A stretch of 64,000 nucleotides of DNA from Tetraselmis striata (lineage: Eukaryota; Chlorophyta; Chlorodendrophyceae; Chlorodendrales; Chlorodendraceae), in the NCBI GenBank assembly GCA_006384855.1, contig VCJN01003561.1, positions 124,001 through 188,000 on the forward strand, in the 5' to 3' direction. How positions within the stretch are numbered: position 1 is the stretch's first letter; each line of letters starts with the position of its first letter. The notes under the pieces are model-generated. The model was given only the letters and a program-made list of their open reading frames with translations. It was not told where the DNA came from and did not search any database. The translations under genes and the position numbers were made by a program. Of this stretch, positions 11,824 to 22,995 are shown piece after piece.

Positions 11824-12210
11824 TGCTCCGAAACCAACCTCAATCTCGGCGCAGCGCTAAATATGTCATCTCCATCGCGACGCTCGTCGTGCTGGGCGCT
11901 GCTCGCGGCGGCGGCGGCGGCGGTTGCAGCGTCATGTCGGCGGGGTGCGGCCGCCGCCCCGCGCTGCGAACGGTATCTGATGCAATCAACGAGTGGTAGG
12001 TTGCGGGTATCTCGTGCACGTGTTTTAGTCGCTCGAGGATGTGAACTTGCTGAATGCACGACGCGACACATCTGCGCGTAACCCGGAGTGCTTCCCCCTG
12101 TGCCGTTCGCCGTCCTCGCCGTGCCCCGACCCCGAGCGCAGCCGCGCGACGAAGGTCCCCGCAGCGACAGCCCCGCGCCGCAGTCCTCCACAGTCCACCA
12201 CCCCACGACG

Positions 12211-14077
12211 ATGGGCGGCCGGAAGCCCAGCGGCGGCGGCGGGAAGGCGCCGTACGAAGCGCCGCCCGATGTGATGGCGGGCCTGCTGGCTGTGAGCGCC
12301 GGGCGGACGCTGGTCGCCAGCGCGTTCGGCAGCACTGTGCGCGTATGGGACACCAGGTGGGCACTTGCGGGCTCTATAAGACAGGAGGGGGGAGGTGGAT
12401 GGGGGGGGGGGGGGGGGGGGGGGGGGGGCAACCACGTATAGCTCACTGTGGCTGCTGCCGTCCGCCGCGGACCAGTCGTGCGTCGGTCGTTATTCCTATG
12501 ATCCTGCTGGTGGAAAAACAAATGCAGGGTGATGCTGGCTCAGAAGGGGAGGCGGCCCCGGGGGGGGGGGGGGGGGGGGGTGCCCGTGTATGCGGCCAGA
12601 TTTGCCGCGCCAACTCCTGCTATCATCAGCAGGCCAACATCCCACAGGTAGTAGGAGAGGCTACCAGCTGCCGAGCGGCCTGATCACATTGCCTATCGCT
12701 GGCGACCGTACCACAGGTTTAATACATCCAATGATATGGGCGCCCTGAGGTTCTGCAACAGTAACGCTACTGGTATATATATGATGAGCACACTGAGCAG
12801 CTGCGACATGAATGGATTGTGCTGGGAAGACTCGACCTGGCGAGATAGGGTGTTCTAACTTGGGGGCGACACACGGGAGGCACCGGGAGGGAGCTCATGC
12901 CGTCTTCATGGCTTTGTGATGTACCGCGCTGGCCTTCACTTGATTACAGACCGCTGACAGGCGGCGCCAGGCGAAGTCCCGGTCACACCAGCGACGAAGG
13001 AGACAGAAGAAACAGTAGGGGGCCACGCATACGTGAGGCGTCATCTGAGGGCTGGGTGGCTGGGTGTGCAGGAGCGGCTCCGCGACGACCCTGCAGGTGA
13101 ACGGCGCGGCGGGGCTGCCGGCGGTGGCGCGCGCGCTGGCTTTCAGCCCCGACGGGGCCACGCTGCTGACGGCGAGCGACGACAAGTGGGTGCGGCTGTG
13201 GAACGCGGACGGCTGGGCGGTGCGCGGCGCGGTGCTGCTGCCCAAGAAGTGCAGTGCGGTGGCGTTCACGCCGGACGGGGAGTGGGCGCTGATGGCGGAT
13301 AGATACGGCGACGTGCACGTCGCGCGCGTGAGTCCCTTACCCCCCCACTGGTTTTAGTTACCCTTGCCCTCCCCTCGACCATCTGTATCGCCCCCTTCCC
13401 CTCCCCTCCCCTGCCCTCGATGAAGTGTACCTTACAGCCCTGTTTTGACGGCATCCGACGATTGCTTAGAAAGGGGGGGGGGGGGGGGTCGCCGCGTTAT
13501 TCCCCCATTATACCGCTGCACTGCTTTATCTACAGCTGCCAGCGTAGCCCCCCCCCCCCCCCCCCCCCCCCCCCAACAGCCCCCACACACCCGATCCCAA
13601 AATACTCCCCCCTTGGTTTATCCCCCCCCCCTGCCCCCCGGCACGCCCTCTTCTACGGCACCCTCTTTCGCAAGCCCCCTCGCCATGCAATACCAGAAGT
13701 AGACTACTCCTGGCGACACCCCTTTCGACCCCAACCGTTGGCTTCATCCAGCAAGCTGTGGTGGAGGGTGGGGGGGGAGGTTAGCATCAGGACGCCGGGC
13801 CTCCACCGCATCCATTTAGTACCCTCTTCCCCCCCCCCCCCTCCGCCCGCCTTCCCACTGACTTCTCGTTCTCCCTCCGTGCGCCCAGGTGCATGCGCCA
13901 CCCACAGAGGATGCGGCGCGCGGGCAGCACACCTGGAACATGTTCGGCCACTTCTGCAGCGTCGTCACCTCGCTGGACGTGCGCCCCCCCCCTCCCCTCC
14001 CTCCCGGCCTCTCTGCATTCCCTGCCTTTGCCCGAGAAGACTTTGGAGGCGAAACGGAGGGTACGAGAGTGTCATGG

Positions 14078-14108
<31 letters not shown>

Positions 14109-17100
14109 ATTTCGCCCCCGAGCAGGTGTCCGCGGACGGCCAGCGCATCCTGAGCGGCGACCGCGACAACAAGCTGCGCATCACCTGGATGCCCGCGGCG
14201 CCCGACAGCGGCGACGGCGCGTACGAGGTGGCTGCGTACTGCCTCGGCCACACGCAGGTAGCCCCCCCCGCCCCCCCAAAATAAAAAACACCCTATGCAC
14301 CCTATCGGCCCCTTCCTTACCCTTCCCACCCTCTCCGCTCAGAGCGCGCCAGGGAGGGGGTGGAGGGTTTCAGTATTGGCCAATAGGGGAGAAGCGGGGG
14401 GGGGTAAGGGGGTAAGGGGGCTGACCTGCGAGCACGAAGCGGGGTAGGGGGAGGGGGTGGCGGCGGTGACCCGCCTCCACGCTCTCGATGGATCGGTTCC
14501 CCCATCACGGTCACACATTCGCCCCCGACAAATCCGTTTCAGAACCCCCCCCCCCCCCCCCTTTTCAGCGGACTTCTCCAATACCCTACTCCTTAACAGC
14601 CCGGTTTCCTACTTCGAACCCCCCCTGACCCTCGCTAGATTCCAGAGCCCCCTCCTTACACAAAACATCTTGTTTATTTGCCCCCCCCCCCCCCTCCATC
14701 CTCCGCCCTGGAAGCCCCTCCCTTCCAACCGATGTTGCTAGGGCTGACCCCCCCCCCCACCGGCCTTTGCTCTCCCCGCAGTTTGTCGCCTCCGCGGCAT
14801 TCTGCGGCGAGCTGGTGGTTAGCGGCGGCGGCGACGGCGCCCTGCGGCTGTGGGACGTCGCCGGGACGGCGCTGGATTCCGCCCAGCTGGGCGCCGCCAT
14901 GGCGGAGGAGGGCGGCGAGGCGGAGAAGGAAGGTGGCGAGGGGGAGAAGGAGGGGGGAGAGGGGGAGAAGGAGGGGGGCGAGGGGCAGGGTGCGGCGGCG
15001 GCGGACGAGCCCGGCGGGCGCTTCCAGGCGGTGGTGGCGCTCGCAGCGCGGCGGGACGGCGCGCTGGTGGCGGCGCTGGTCGAGGGGCGCAGCGAGGTGC
15101 AACTGTTGGGCGTGGACGCCGCGGCGCGCGAGCTGCAGCCCCCGCAGACGCTGTCCCTGCCGGAGGTGAGTGCCGCCGGGGCAGCCCACCCTCCTACCGC
15201 TTTTCCTAACTCCTTCCCCCCTCCCATTCCCATCCCCGCCGCTTCCCTTCGCCGCCTCCCCCACATGGCTGACCGGAGCTGGTGGTGATGGCCGAGTCCC
15301 TCGCAAAGTCCCAGGAAGGGGCATGGTCGCGTGTGCCTGAACGGGTGCCGACGCACCCTATGAACCGCCCTGTATCCAAGCCTCAAAGTGGGCTTGCATG
15401 CTTGCGGTTATAACATTTGCCCTGGCTCGGATATTGTTTCGTCGAAATTTGGCCTCTGGCAGGTATAGGGCACGCTCTTATTCGCAGTGATCTTATAACC
15501 GCGCCCGCACCCGATAGTGTTGCCGCAGTGCGTCTCTGATACGGTTCAGGGCAGGTGAGCTCCAGAGGGGGTCCATTCCTCCTTGGCCGCCATGCGCGCA
15601 GGGGGTGAGCGCGTATCCCGGTCCGGATGGTCTGGGTGTGTCCTCATCTGGGCCGGTCACGGGCTTCCCAGTTTTGCTGTCTTGGCCGTCCTTGGTTGTT
15701 TCCTGGGCTGCTCCGCTTTCGGGACGCTGTGTTTTAGGCCTTTTCATCTCTAGAAGCGTACTTCGCCGCACGGCCACGTCAACCGCTCAGGGCTCACATC
15801 AGCCGGCGCCGCCTGACGAGTCGCCGCCCCGCTGGCGCACGGGCAGGGCCTTCTGCCCACCAGCGTCCTGTTCGACAGCAACGACGCACTGTGGGTGGCG
15901 GCGGCCTCCAGCCTGGATACCGGCGCCCCGGGCGACATGCGGGTGCTCGTAGCCACCGGTGCGCCCCCCTGCCCCTGAAACCACGGCCTCTGTTCTTGTG
16001 AATTGGCGCCCGTGGTCGAATGGCGCCCATGCAAAGACATGGTACCTAGTACCCAGGTACCAGGTGCCAACCCCGCGCCGGCCGCCCCTTCCTCTGACGC
16101 TGTCCCGCGCCCGGCCCCCCGCGACCTCTTTGGCAGCGGCGGACTCCTCCTCCTACACCCTGCTGGCGGACGGCGCGGGCGTCTATGCGCCCAGCGTGCT
16201 CTCCGCGCTCAGCGGCCCCGCGGGCAATCCCCCAGAGTCCGAGCAGAGCGCCGCCGGCACCGTACTGGGCCAGGTGACCCCCCCCCCCCCCCCCCCCCCC
16301 CCCCCCACCACCCACACCCTCCTCCTCCCCCTCCCCCCCCCCAACACACACACACTTGCCCAGCGGTCCCAAGAAATGCACAACGACGCGAATCCCTGTG
16401 GTCTATGAGATGCGCAATAATTTAAATAAAACAAAAACATTAAACTGCTTATGATATATGTTGAGTAATAAGAATTACAATTAAAATACTAATAACAAAG
16501 AAAATTGAAATAGATCTAAATAATTCAAATGTTAATTAAATGAGCAATAGTTAATAAAAAAATAGTTCAATAATTTAATTGCAATGATGAATGAAATGCG
16601 CAAGTAATCTTCAGTATGGTTTAACGCGCTCGACTTGATGAAGTTAAGTGACCCCTCGGGATTCATGGAAATGTTTGAGGGTCACGTAACTATGAGTTAA
16701 GCGGAGTCTAGCTTGAGAGCTCAGCTAAACTGCGCTAATTTGAGGTTGGTCCAGCCTGAAAACGTAACGCAGCCTGTCATGTACAGATGTTCTGACCGGG
16801 AAACATGTCAATTATGAGACAGCTTGGCTCTGCGCCTGGTTGCCGGAGTCATCCCGCGTGTGATCTGGGGACTGCCTTTGCGTCATTATGCGAAAGTTGA
16901 GCGAGAAGTCCTGCTAGCCAGCTCGAAATGGAGCTGCGCACCACCATGCCCATGGCCGGGCGTACACTATCTTCTTGCTGCCTTACCAACCCGCGCCGCT
17001 GTGGTGCCGGTGCAGCTGGGCGCGCACCTGCGCAAGCGGGAGTATACCGCGGAGGAGCGGGAGAAGCGCAAGCTGCAGCGGGCGGACGTCAAGATCAACG

Positions 17101-17129
17101 CCGGCCGGCGCGAGGGGGGCGCCCAGTAG
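12211..17129 (+). CDS. TRM82: tRNA (guanine-N7-)-methyltransferase non-catalytic subunit, TRM82/WDR4 type
   Basis: Joined exons: 12211-12356, 13072-13327, 13889-13978, 14126-14257, 14782-15165, 15847-15958, 16137-16273 and 17016-17129, giving 456 residues in consistent phase. This WD40 protein partners the TRM8/METTL1 methyltransferase, which makes m7G46 in tRNA. The diagnostic part reads MFGHFCSVVTSLD, then ILSGDRDNKLRITW, then AAYCLGHTQ, matching the conserved GHFS, RDxKIR and CLGHTEFV core of the family. Other WD strands are VRVWDT, VRLWNAD and LRLWDV. An acidic repeat (EGEKEGGEGEKEGG) lies near residues 240-260, and the C-terminus is basic (HLRKREYTAEEREKRK). Most introns contain long G or C runs, some directly at splice sites. 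The last intron carries an AT-rich insert. A TGTAA lies 147 nt after the stop. Confidence 0.88.
16415..16620. other. AT-rich island inside the last TRM82/WDR4 intron
   Basis: About 200 nt of strongly AT-rich sequence (many TTAAT, AATAA and AAAT strings) interrupts an otherwise GC/C-rich intron (16274-17015). It contains no convincing open frame. The composition would fit organellar or AT-rich repeat origin, but no organellar gene is recognisable. Confidence 0.5.
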
Positions 17130-17275
17130 CAGTATCAACTTCCGCCGCCTGCCCCTGTTGGCACGCAGAAAACTGCGCAGAGCAATCTGCGTCACTGAGT
17201 TGAGCGTCACTGCGCAATGAGGAGTGCCCTAGCCACAACCCCCCCCCCCCCCCCCCCCGCCTTAGGTGGGTCCCA

Positions 17276-17280
17276 TGTAA
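17276..17280 (+). terminator. TGTAA polyadenylation signal candidate for TRM82/WDR4
   Basis: TGTAA is the usual polyadenylation signal in chlorophytes. This one is 147 nt downstream of the stop codon. Confidence 0.45.
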
Positions 17281-18024
17281 CAGAGTTCTCTCATACCCAG
17301 TAGACACCTGCAGATGTCACATCCCTACCGAGACACTGCTGTGAGGACAACTCTGTTCGTCGCAATAACCTGACTGCATGAGTACCAAGACGCCAGACGC
17401 CGTACTGCCACGTTGACCCCCCGAATTAAAGTATCGGTTTGACCCCCCCCCCCCCCCCCCCCCCCCCACACACACACACGATAATGGGCTTACCATAATA
17501 TAATATTATTCCTTGACCCGCGAAGAGCCAATTCAGCAACTGTCCGTCAATGTCAATGTTTACCGGTGTGCGGTGGTTCCTGTCCGCAGGAATTCCTGTC
17601 CCTTACCAGTTTACTCGCGTACCTACTCACTGCGCAGTACTAACTAATAGTCGCCATAAAATAATCGCGAAGACATCAATCAACAGTTTGTTTTGCGCCC
17701 ACGACGAGTATTCAAATTCAGATGCGGATGGCGGAAAATAATTAGCGACTACGCATATTTTATTTAGTACCCCCTCCCCCCGACTCCCCCTCAGCAAAAC
17801 AATTCCAGGGTTATCGACTATCGGGCGGGACATTCTTCCCGTATTTCCACTTCCCGCCTTCACATTGTTGTCCGTGGATGGCGATGAGTGAGCACCGTCA
17901 TCTTATGCAAAATAATCTTTTCTGGGAGCGACAAACGTTTCTTCATCTGATCCGTTCATTTGCCTGTGGGGCTCGATATGAAAGGGAGCGTCAAACGGAG
18001 GGGCCATTATGATGCATGCACGGA

Positions 18025-18029
18025 TTACA
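18025..18029 (-). terminator. TGTAA polyadenylation signal candidate for alpha-galactosidase
   Basis: The plus strand reads TTACA, which is TGTAA on the minus strand, about 225 nt downstream of the alpha-galactosidase stop. Confidence 0.4.
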
Positions 18030-18253
18030 CAAGAGGGAGGGCCGCACTCTCGCCCTCCGCATCTCAAACCTGACTACTCCTCTTATTATCCATCAGCACG
18101 GCTATTTGGCAGATGCTGGCCAAGCTGCAGACAGCGGCAAGACCGTCGAAGTGGCAAGGCCAATGGAACTACGGAAACACCAAGACTATGCACATATCGG
18201 TTGCATGCTCAGGAGTGGTGGAGCTGCCATTTTGTTTTGATTGAAGAATGTCC

Positions 18254-21004
18254 TCAGCGAGGCAGCCAGCGGCGCGCCGCCTCGAGCACGCTGCGGCCAA
18301 TGGGCTCATGGGATGCCTCAACAACCTCGATACGGATGAAGTGCACGTCTTGCGGCGCCACGATGGCGGAGTAGCTGTCGGTGAACTCGCCCAGGACGCC
18401 ATCGCCGTCGAGCAGGTCGGTGACGCGCGCCACTAGCCCGCCAGCGATGCCCAGCGAGGCCAGGTTGAGGTTCACCGTCACCGGCTCCTTGTCGCCCGCG
18501 TTGTGCATCGCCACCGCAAGCGCAGGGCCACTCAGGGGGCCAGCCCACACCTGCGCGTCGGGGTTCTCCGGCCCGACCGACACCTGCGCAGGCATCCCAT
18601 GTGAACGGGTCAACCACAATCTTGATGAGCAGTGAATGATAGGGGCAAAACGGGGAGGCGTGGAGGGTTTCATCCATGGCGAGGCCCGCACCAGTCTGCC
18701 TTGAACGCCGAGCGGGTCCTGCAGCCACAATACATCTCAAACTGAGTGCCTGCTTGAGGGTTCTGCCAGGCTGCGAACAGTCATGGATACTGACAGGGAT
18801 ACTGACGGGGGTGCTGCCATCCGCATTGGCTGCCCACCTGGTTGACAGCGATGATGTCCTTGTTGCTGAGAAGGTCCAGGGCGTGCTGGGAGATGTTGCG
18901 GAGGTCCGCGCCGATGAGAAGCGGCGCCTTCATGAGCGCCCAGAGCACAAAGTGGGTACGCTCCTGGGTGGGAGTCAACCCGGGGCCATACTTGTTCGCG
19001 GCCACGCCCACCTCGAGCATGTCAGGGTCGTTCCAGCCACCTGCGGTCTCATACACAGAGAGGTTTCAGACGCCGCGTCGCGCGACATATACACCCGCAC
19101 CACGTGACTCGAGTAACGCGAGGATCCAGGTCAGCAGGGGTGTTGGCGGTGAAAGGTGGGACCGTCCGCTCGAGGCTGGATCCTAAAGGGCAGCGCCTCG
19201 TACCCGGGCCAGCATACGCAGCCCAGCGATTGTTTTCCTTGGAGATGTTGACAATGGAGGGCCAAGAGGGCGTGATGTCAGGCGTGGTGCGCCAGCTGTT
19301 GGCGATGGGGCGGGCCCAGGTGGCGGGGTCCTCCACGCCCCACTCGCACATGGAGAAGAAAATGGGCCGCCCAGTGGCGTTCAGGGCCTCGCGCATGACG
19401 GGGTACTTCTCCTTCACGCCTGGACAGTCCCCGGTGCAATAGCAGTTGTCGTACCTAGAGATTGCAGGCATAACATTGGCACAGTCAGATCTCCACACAA
19501 ACAACAAGTTCAAGAAAGACCGAGTTGGTGTGCATGTGCGGCGTGCAGCGCGTCCATCCAGCACGGCGGACAGGCAACGCACTGTGCTATCACAGCATAT
19601 CAGCACTAAACGACAGCTTGGGATACATCACCCGGCACGGATAGAAGAAACAACCCTTACTACCAGATACACAGGATATATTAGGAACGGGTGCCAGCGC
19701 GGTATTTCTAACAGAGCGAATAAGAGTCTGCGACGTGTCAATAAGAGCTTGCCGGCGAGAAGATCCTGCCGACACGGAAATAATAACACAAAACTATAGC
19801 GAACATATAGCAAATGTTCTTATAGGTTGCATGCAATTTCAATTGGAGGCTTATAACGACGATTTGTATAGGTTTGTTGGCCATGAAGTGGTAATCATGC
19901 GGACCAAGATGCTCTTGATATTGTGTTTAATGTGGCGCTCCTATTCGTAGGGAGGCATACTTGAGCAGGTCAACTCCCCACTCGGCATAGGTGTTGGCGT
20001 CGTTCGTCTCATAGCCCCAGCTTCCAGGCCGGCCCGCGCATGTCTTCTGGCCCGCGTCGGAGTAGATGCCGAACAGGAGGCCCTTGCTGTGCACGTAGTC
20101 GGCGAGCGCCTTGATCCCGGAGGGGAACTTGGCAGCGTCATGCGTGATGGTGCCGTTGGCAAGCCGCTCGCCGTGCCAGCAGTCATCCACGTTGATGTAC
20201 CTGCCGGTTGGGATGTCTAGTGAGTACATTGGGAACACAGGCGTGCTCAAGAGGAGCAGGCACAACGCAAGCAGTGGCAGGGTAGGATTGGCGAGGGCAG
20301 CGCCACGCACGTGTAGCCAAGGTCCTTCAGGCCGAGGTCCACCACAAGGTCCGCGGCTGCCCGGACGTCTTCCTCATTGACGTTGCATTCCAGGGTGTTC
20401 CAGCTGCCAGTGGGGCAACAGGGTAGCAGAATCCATTCAATGGGCAGCACTGAGGACGACTCATTCGATGCAGGTCCGTCCTCCCACCGACGTCTTCCTT
20501 GCAGCTACAGCAAGATGTGAGTTCACGCTTGTTCGAACCAAGAATACAAAAAACAGCTGGCGCGAGACGTAGCCATAAGATTCCAGACAACATCTACCCA
20601 GAAACAGTCGCACAGGTCTCACGCTTTCATCCAGATATTCGGGAGGGCGGGCCACACCTGTTCCAGCCCAACGGTGGCTTGAGGCCCAGGCCATTGTCGA
20701 GTCCGAGAGACGACGGCTTGCGGGCGGCCAGGCCGGCGCGCGCCTGCGCCCACAGTCCCTCCTCCACGGCCATCATCACACCGTGATGAGCACGGCAGCA
20801 GCAATGCACGACCATCGCGCCGGTGGTCAGCACGGCCAGCGCGATGCAGGCGGCGCCGAGCCAGTAGACAGTATTCCGCGCGGGGCGGCGAGGCTGGGAG
20901 AAGGCTCCGGAACCACCGCGCTCCTCGGCCTCGGGCGGGACGGCGTCCTTGCCGAGAAGCGGCGCGTTCGCGCCAGCATCGATAAAAGTAGCTTTCTTGT
21001 TCAT
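18254..21004 (-). CDS. Alpha-galactosidase, glycoside hydrolase family 27 (496 aa, 7 exons)
   Basis: Minus-strand exons in order: 21004-20658, 20403-20311, 20200-19961, 19454-19204, 19040-18838, 18718-18692 and 18583-18254; phases agree throughout. The enzyme removes terminal alpha-galactose from oligosaccharides or glycolipids. The N-terminus has one hydrophobic helix (about residues 46-70), a signal anchor or secretory signal. The GH27 barrel starts with [11 protein letters not shown] (about 108), then [17 protein letters not shown] with the presumed nucleophile Asp229, NSWRTTPD with Arg282 and acid/base Asp286, and [14 protein letters not shown] beta-sandwich tail follows ([18 protein letters not shown]). 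Length is near the family norm. Exon 6 is only 27 nt. An upstream in-frame ATG at 21127 exists, but 21004 gives a cleaner N-terminus. Intron 3 holds a dispersed repeat. Confidence 0.9.
19811..19860 (+). repeat. Dispersed repeat copy in alpha-galactosidase intron 3
   Basis: A stretch containing CTTATAGGTTGCATGCA, followed by a similar purine/pyrimidine pattern, recurs at about 44496-44545 just after the cyclase pseudogene. In both copies one frame reads ANVLIGCM. The family is unidentified. Confidence 0.5.
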
Positions 21005-21724
21005 CAGGAAGCCTTGCAAATGAGGATACACAGCGGGTAGCAGCGGGCAGTTATGTCGAAGATCCCTGATGGCGCGGCGCTGGTGAGCTGATTTGGGACA
21101 TTGTCCACGTGGACCGGCTGGCGCCACGCTGAATATTTGCGACTAAACTCCGTCAAGTGCGACGCTTACAGTAACGGCACGGGGTCTCTTACTAAAACGA
21201 CTACCGGCGTCGGGGGGGGGGGCGGGGGGGGGGCTAACCTTGGGGCTCAACGCTCGGCGGGAGGCAAATCCGAGTTCGATTCGGCGGGCAGGGCCGGTAG
21301 GCCGCGGCAGGTGACGCTGCGAGGACGAACTACGCGGGGTTGTTCTCGTGATGAGTGAGGAGGAAATGATGCGCACCTGATTGAGCAGGGGACTTGGCAC
21401 GGCAGTGAGTACGGGCACTCGTAGTAGGCCAGAGTAATCCTTAACCAGCAGGCTGCTGGCGACTTCCATTCCTGCCTTACCTCCCGTCTGGATGTGCTGT
21501 CCGCGCTCGTGCTGGGAATCATCTAGAAGCGGCCCACGCTATCGCAGGCCTTGCTCAGCAGGCGGTGGCACACACGTACAGGCATACGAGTATTATCTGG
21601 ACGTCGCGTCTTCAAGGATAGTCATATAGCGACAAGTTATTGGTATGCATACATGTGTCTAGCATTTACTTTAATTACATAAGGGCTTTCACCAAACGCA
21701 CTACAAATGTGTGTAGCATTTAAT
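21005..21724. other. Intergenic segment upstream of alpha-galactosidase
   Basis: No gene supported. It presumably includes the minus-strand promoter region of alpha-galactosidase. A G-rich tract lies near 21210-21232. Confidence 0.4.
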
Positions 21725-22995
21725 ATGTGTATAGTAAACCCTGTATAAAGTACAGGAAACCCTGAGCCACCGCATTCACACGGTCCGTTTCGCAAAGTTT
21801 GCTGCGCGTATGCCCACAAGCGGCCCTGACAGCAACCGCTTCCGAGGCCGCCTCTTACGCGCTGCGACGGCGTTCCTGGTGACTGATCCTCCAAGTGAGG
21901 GTCCCCTTGGTGAAGTCCGCGAGCGTTCCCCTGAGTACCACGATTCCATGTTCCGTGTTGCCGCTTGCCGCCCATTTGGCCTTCCGGCGGCTCATGTCCT
22001 CTCCCTTGGCGAGCCATGCTCTTGTGCTTCTTGCTCCTTCTCGGTACAAGGTATGCTTGCCCGATCTGAGGATGCTGGCGTGGAGTTCACTCCTTCAACT
22101 TGGGCGGTCGCATACGCTGATCACGTGGCACGTTGCTCTGGGGGCGACTCCAATCACGCCGCACACGAGTGGGCGGCACATGGCCTTTCCGACATTTGCC
22201 ACGACGTGGAGTCCGCGCTGGGCGTGGGTGTCCAGATCCTCACGGACCCGTCGGTGCTTGTTTCTCTCCCGAAGGGCAGCGACGGGCGGCCTGCCGATGT
22301 TGGGCATTTTGGGTATGGCGGCATCCGCGGAAACACGGTTGCTGTCGATACCACCATTGCCCCTATCCTCGGCGTGTCAACCTCGGATCCAACGACCGCT
22401 TTGCGGGCTGCAGAGCGCCGCAAAATCCAGAAGTATGACGAGGGTGTCCGAAACGCCGCCGGTATGCTTCGCTTTGTTCCCTTCGCCGTTTCCGAGTTTG
22501 GCTCGCTGGCCCCGCACGCCGAGGCTTTCTTGGTGGAGCTCGCGAAAGCTAGCCAAGCACACACTGGCCAAAAAATCGGCCAGCTCTTGTATGCGTGGCG
22601 CCGCCGTTTCTCCTTGCTCATCAACATGGCACATGCAGACAACGTTTTTGGCGGGGTCGCGGCCGCGCGTGCGGCACGTGATGGTGCTCCTGCGCTTGCG
22701 TCGCGTCCCTCGTCGGCATGTGTTGCTATGACCCGGGTCATTGGCTGCAAGCGTCCTCGCCGCAGCTGATAGCCTACCCCGGGGCGGGGGTTCCTTAGTT
22801 CCTGTCTGGCAGCTAAGTGACTTCGTGGTTCCCTTGGCTCCTTCTTGGTTCTTGGCTCCCTGTCCTCCTGCTCGACCTTGGTTTTGGGCTTATGTCCCTC
22901 TTCTGCTGGCAACCTTTCATAGATGCTGTTAGTTCTGTTGCAGTGCGCTTTTGTGAATGAAGTAATCTGATGTAATTTTAAAAATGTGTATAGTA
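21725..22995 (+). mobile_element. LINE family A, 5'-truncated insertion with 12-bp target-site duplication
   Basis: The element body (21737-22983) is flanked by perfect 12-bp direct repeats ATGTGTATAGTA at 21725-21736 and 22984-22995. This is the signature of target-primed insertion with 5' truncation. The 3' end contains TGTAA at 22971-22975, 8 nt before the right repeat. A shorter copy with the same 3' end lies at 49561-49872. Confidence 0.85.
21810..22769 (+). CDS. LINE family A polyprotein C-terminal part
   Basis: An open frame of 319 codons covers the C-terminal region of an algal LINE protein. Visible landmarks are GRPADVGHFGYGG, VAVDTTIAP, an AERRKIQKYDEG helix and LRFVPFAVSEFGSLAPHAEA. 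This RPAD / VDVT / K..KY / FVPFAVETFG layout is common downstream of reverse transcriptase in algal and invertebrate LINEs and may be a PD-(D/E)XK-like fold; that assignment is inference. The upstream RT is missing because of 5' truncation, so the ATG at 21810 is probably not the native start. Confidence 0.65.
   Translation: MPTSGPDSNRFRGRLLRAATAFLVTDPPSEGPLGEVRERSPEYHDSMFRVAACRPFGLPAAHVLSLGEPCSCASCSFSVQGMLARSEDAGVEFTPSTWAVAYADHVARCSGGDSNHAAHEWAAHGLSDICHDVESALGVGVQILTDPSVLVSLPKGSDGRPADVGHFGYGGIRGNTVAVDTTIAPILGVSTSDPTTALRAAERRKIQKYDEGVRNAAGMLRFVPFAVSEFGSLAPHAEAFLVELAKASQAHTGQKIGQLLYAWRRRFSLLINMAHADNVFGGVAAARAARDGAPALASRPSSACVAMTRVIGCKRPRRS

Larger units (their letters stand above)
17130..18253. 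other. Intergenic segment between convergent TRM82/WDR4 and alpha-galactosidase genes
   Basis: Contains the 3' regions of the two converging genes, a 20-nt C run (17239-17258), and a 25-nt C run (17443-17467) followed by a short CA repeat. No additional gene was recognised. Confidence 0.5.

Noticed and set aside
11673-12521. 282-codon minus-strand frame rich in Pro/Arg
   Set aside because: It is a reverse-strand shadow of G runs and the TRM82/WDR4 first exon and shows no domain.
13420-14415. 331-codon frame with many Pro runs
   Set aside because: It reads through C-rich TRM82/WDR4 introns; the WD40 frame across splice sites explains the region better.
14586-15386. 266-codon minus-strand frame
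   Set aside because: It is antisense to the acidic repeat exon of TRM82/WDR4; composition alone keeps it open.
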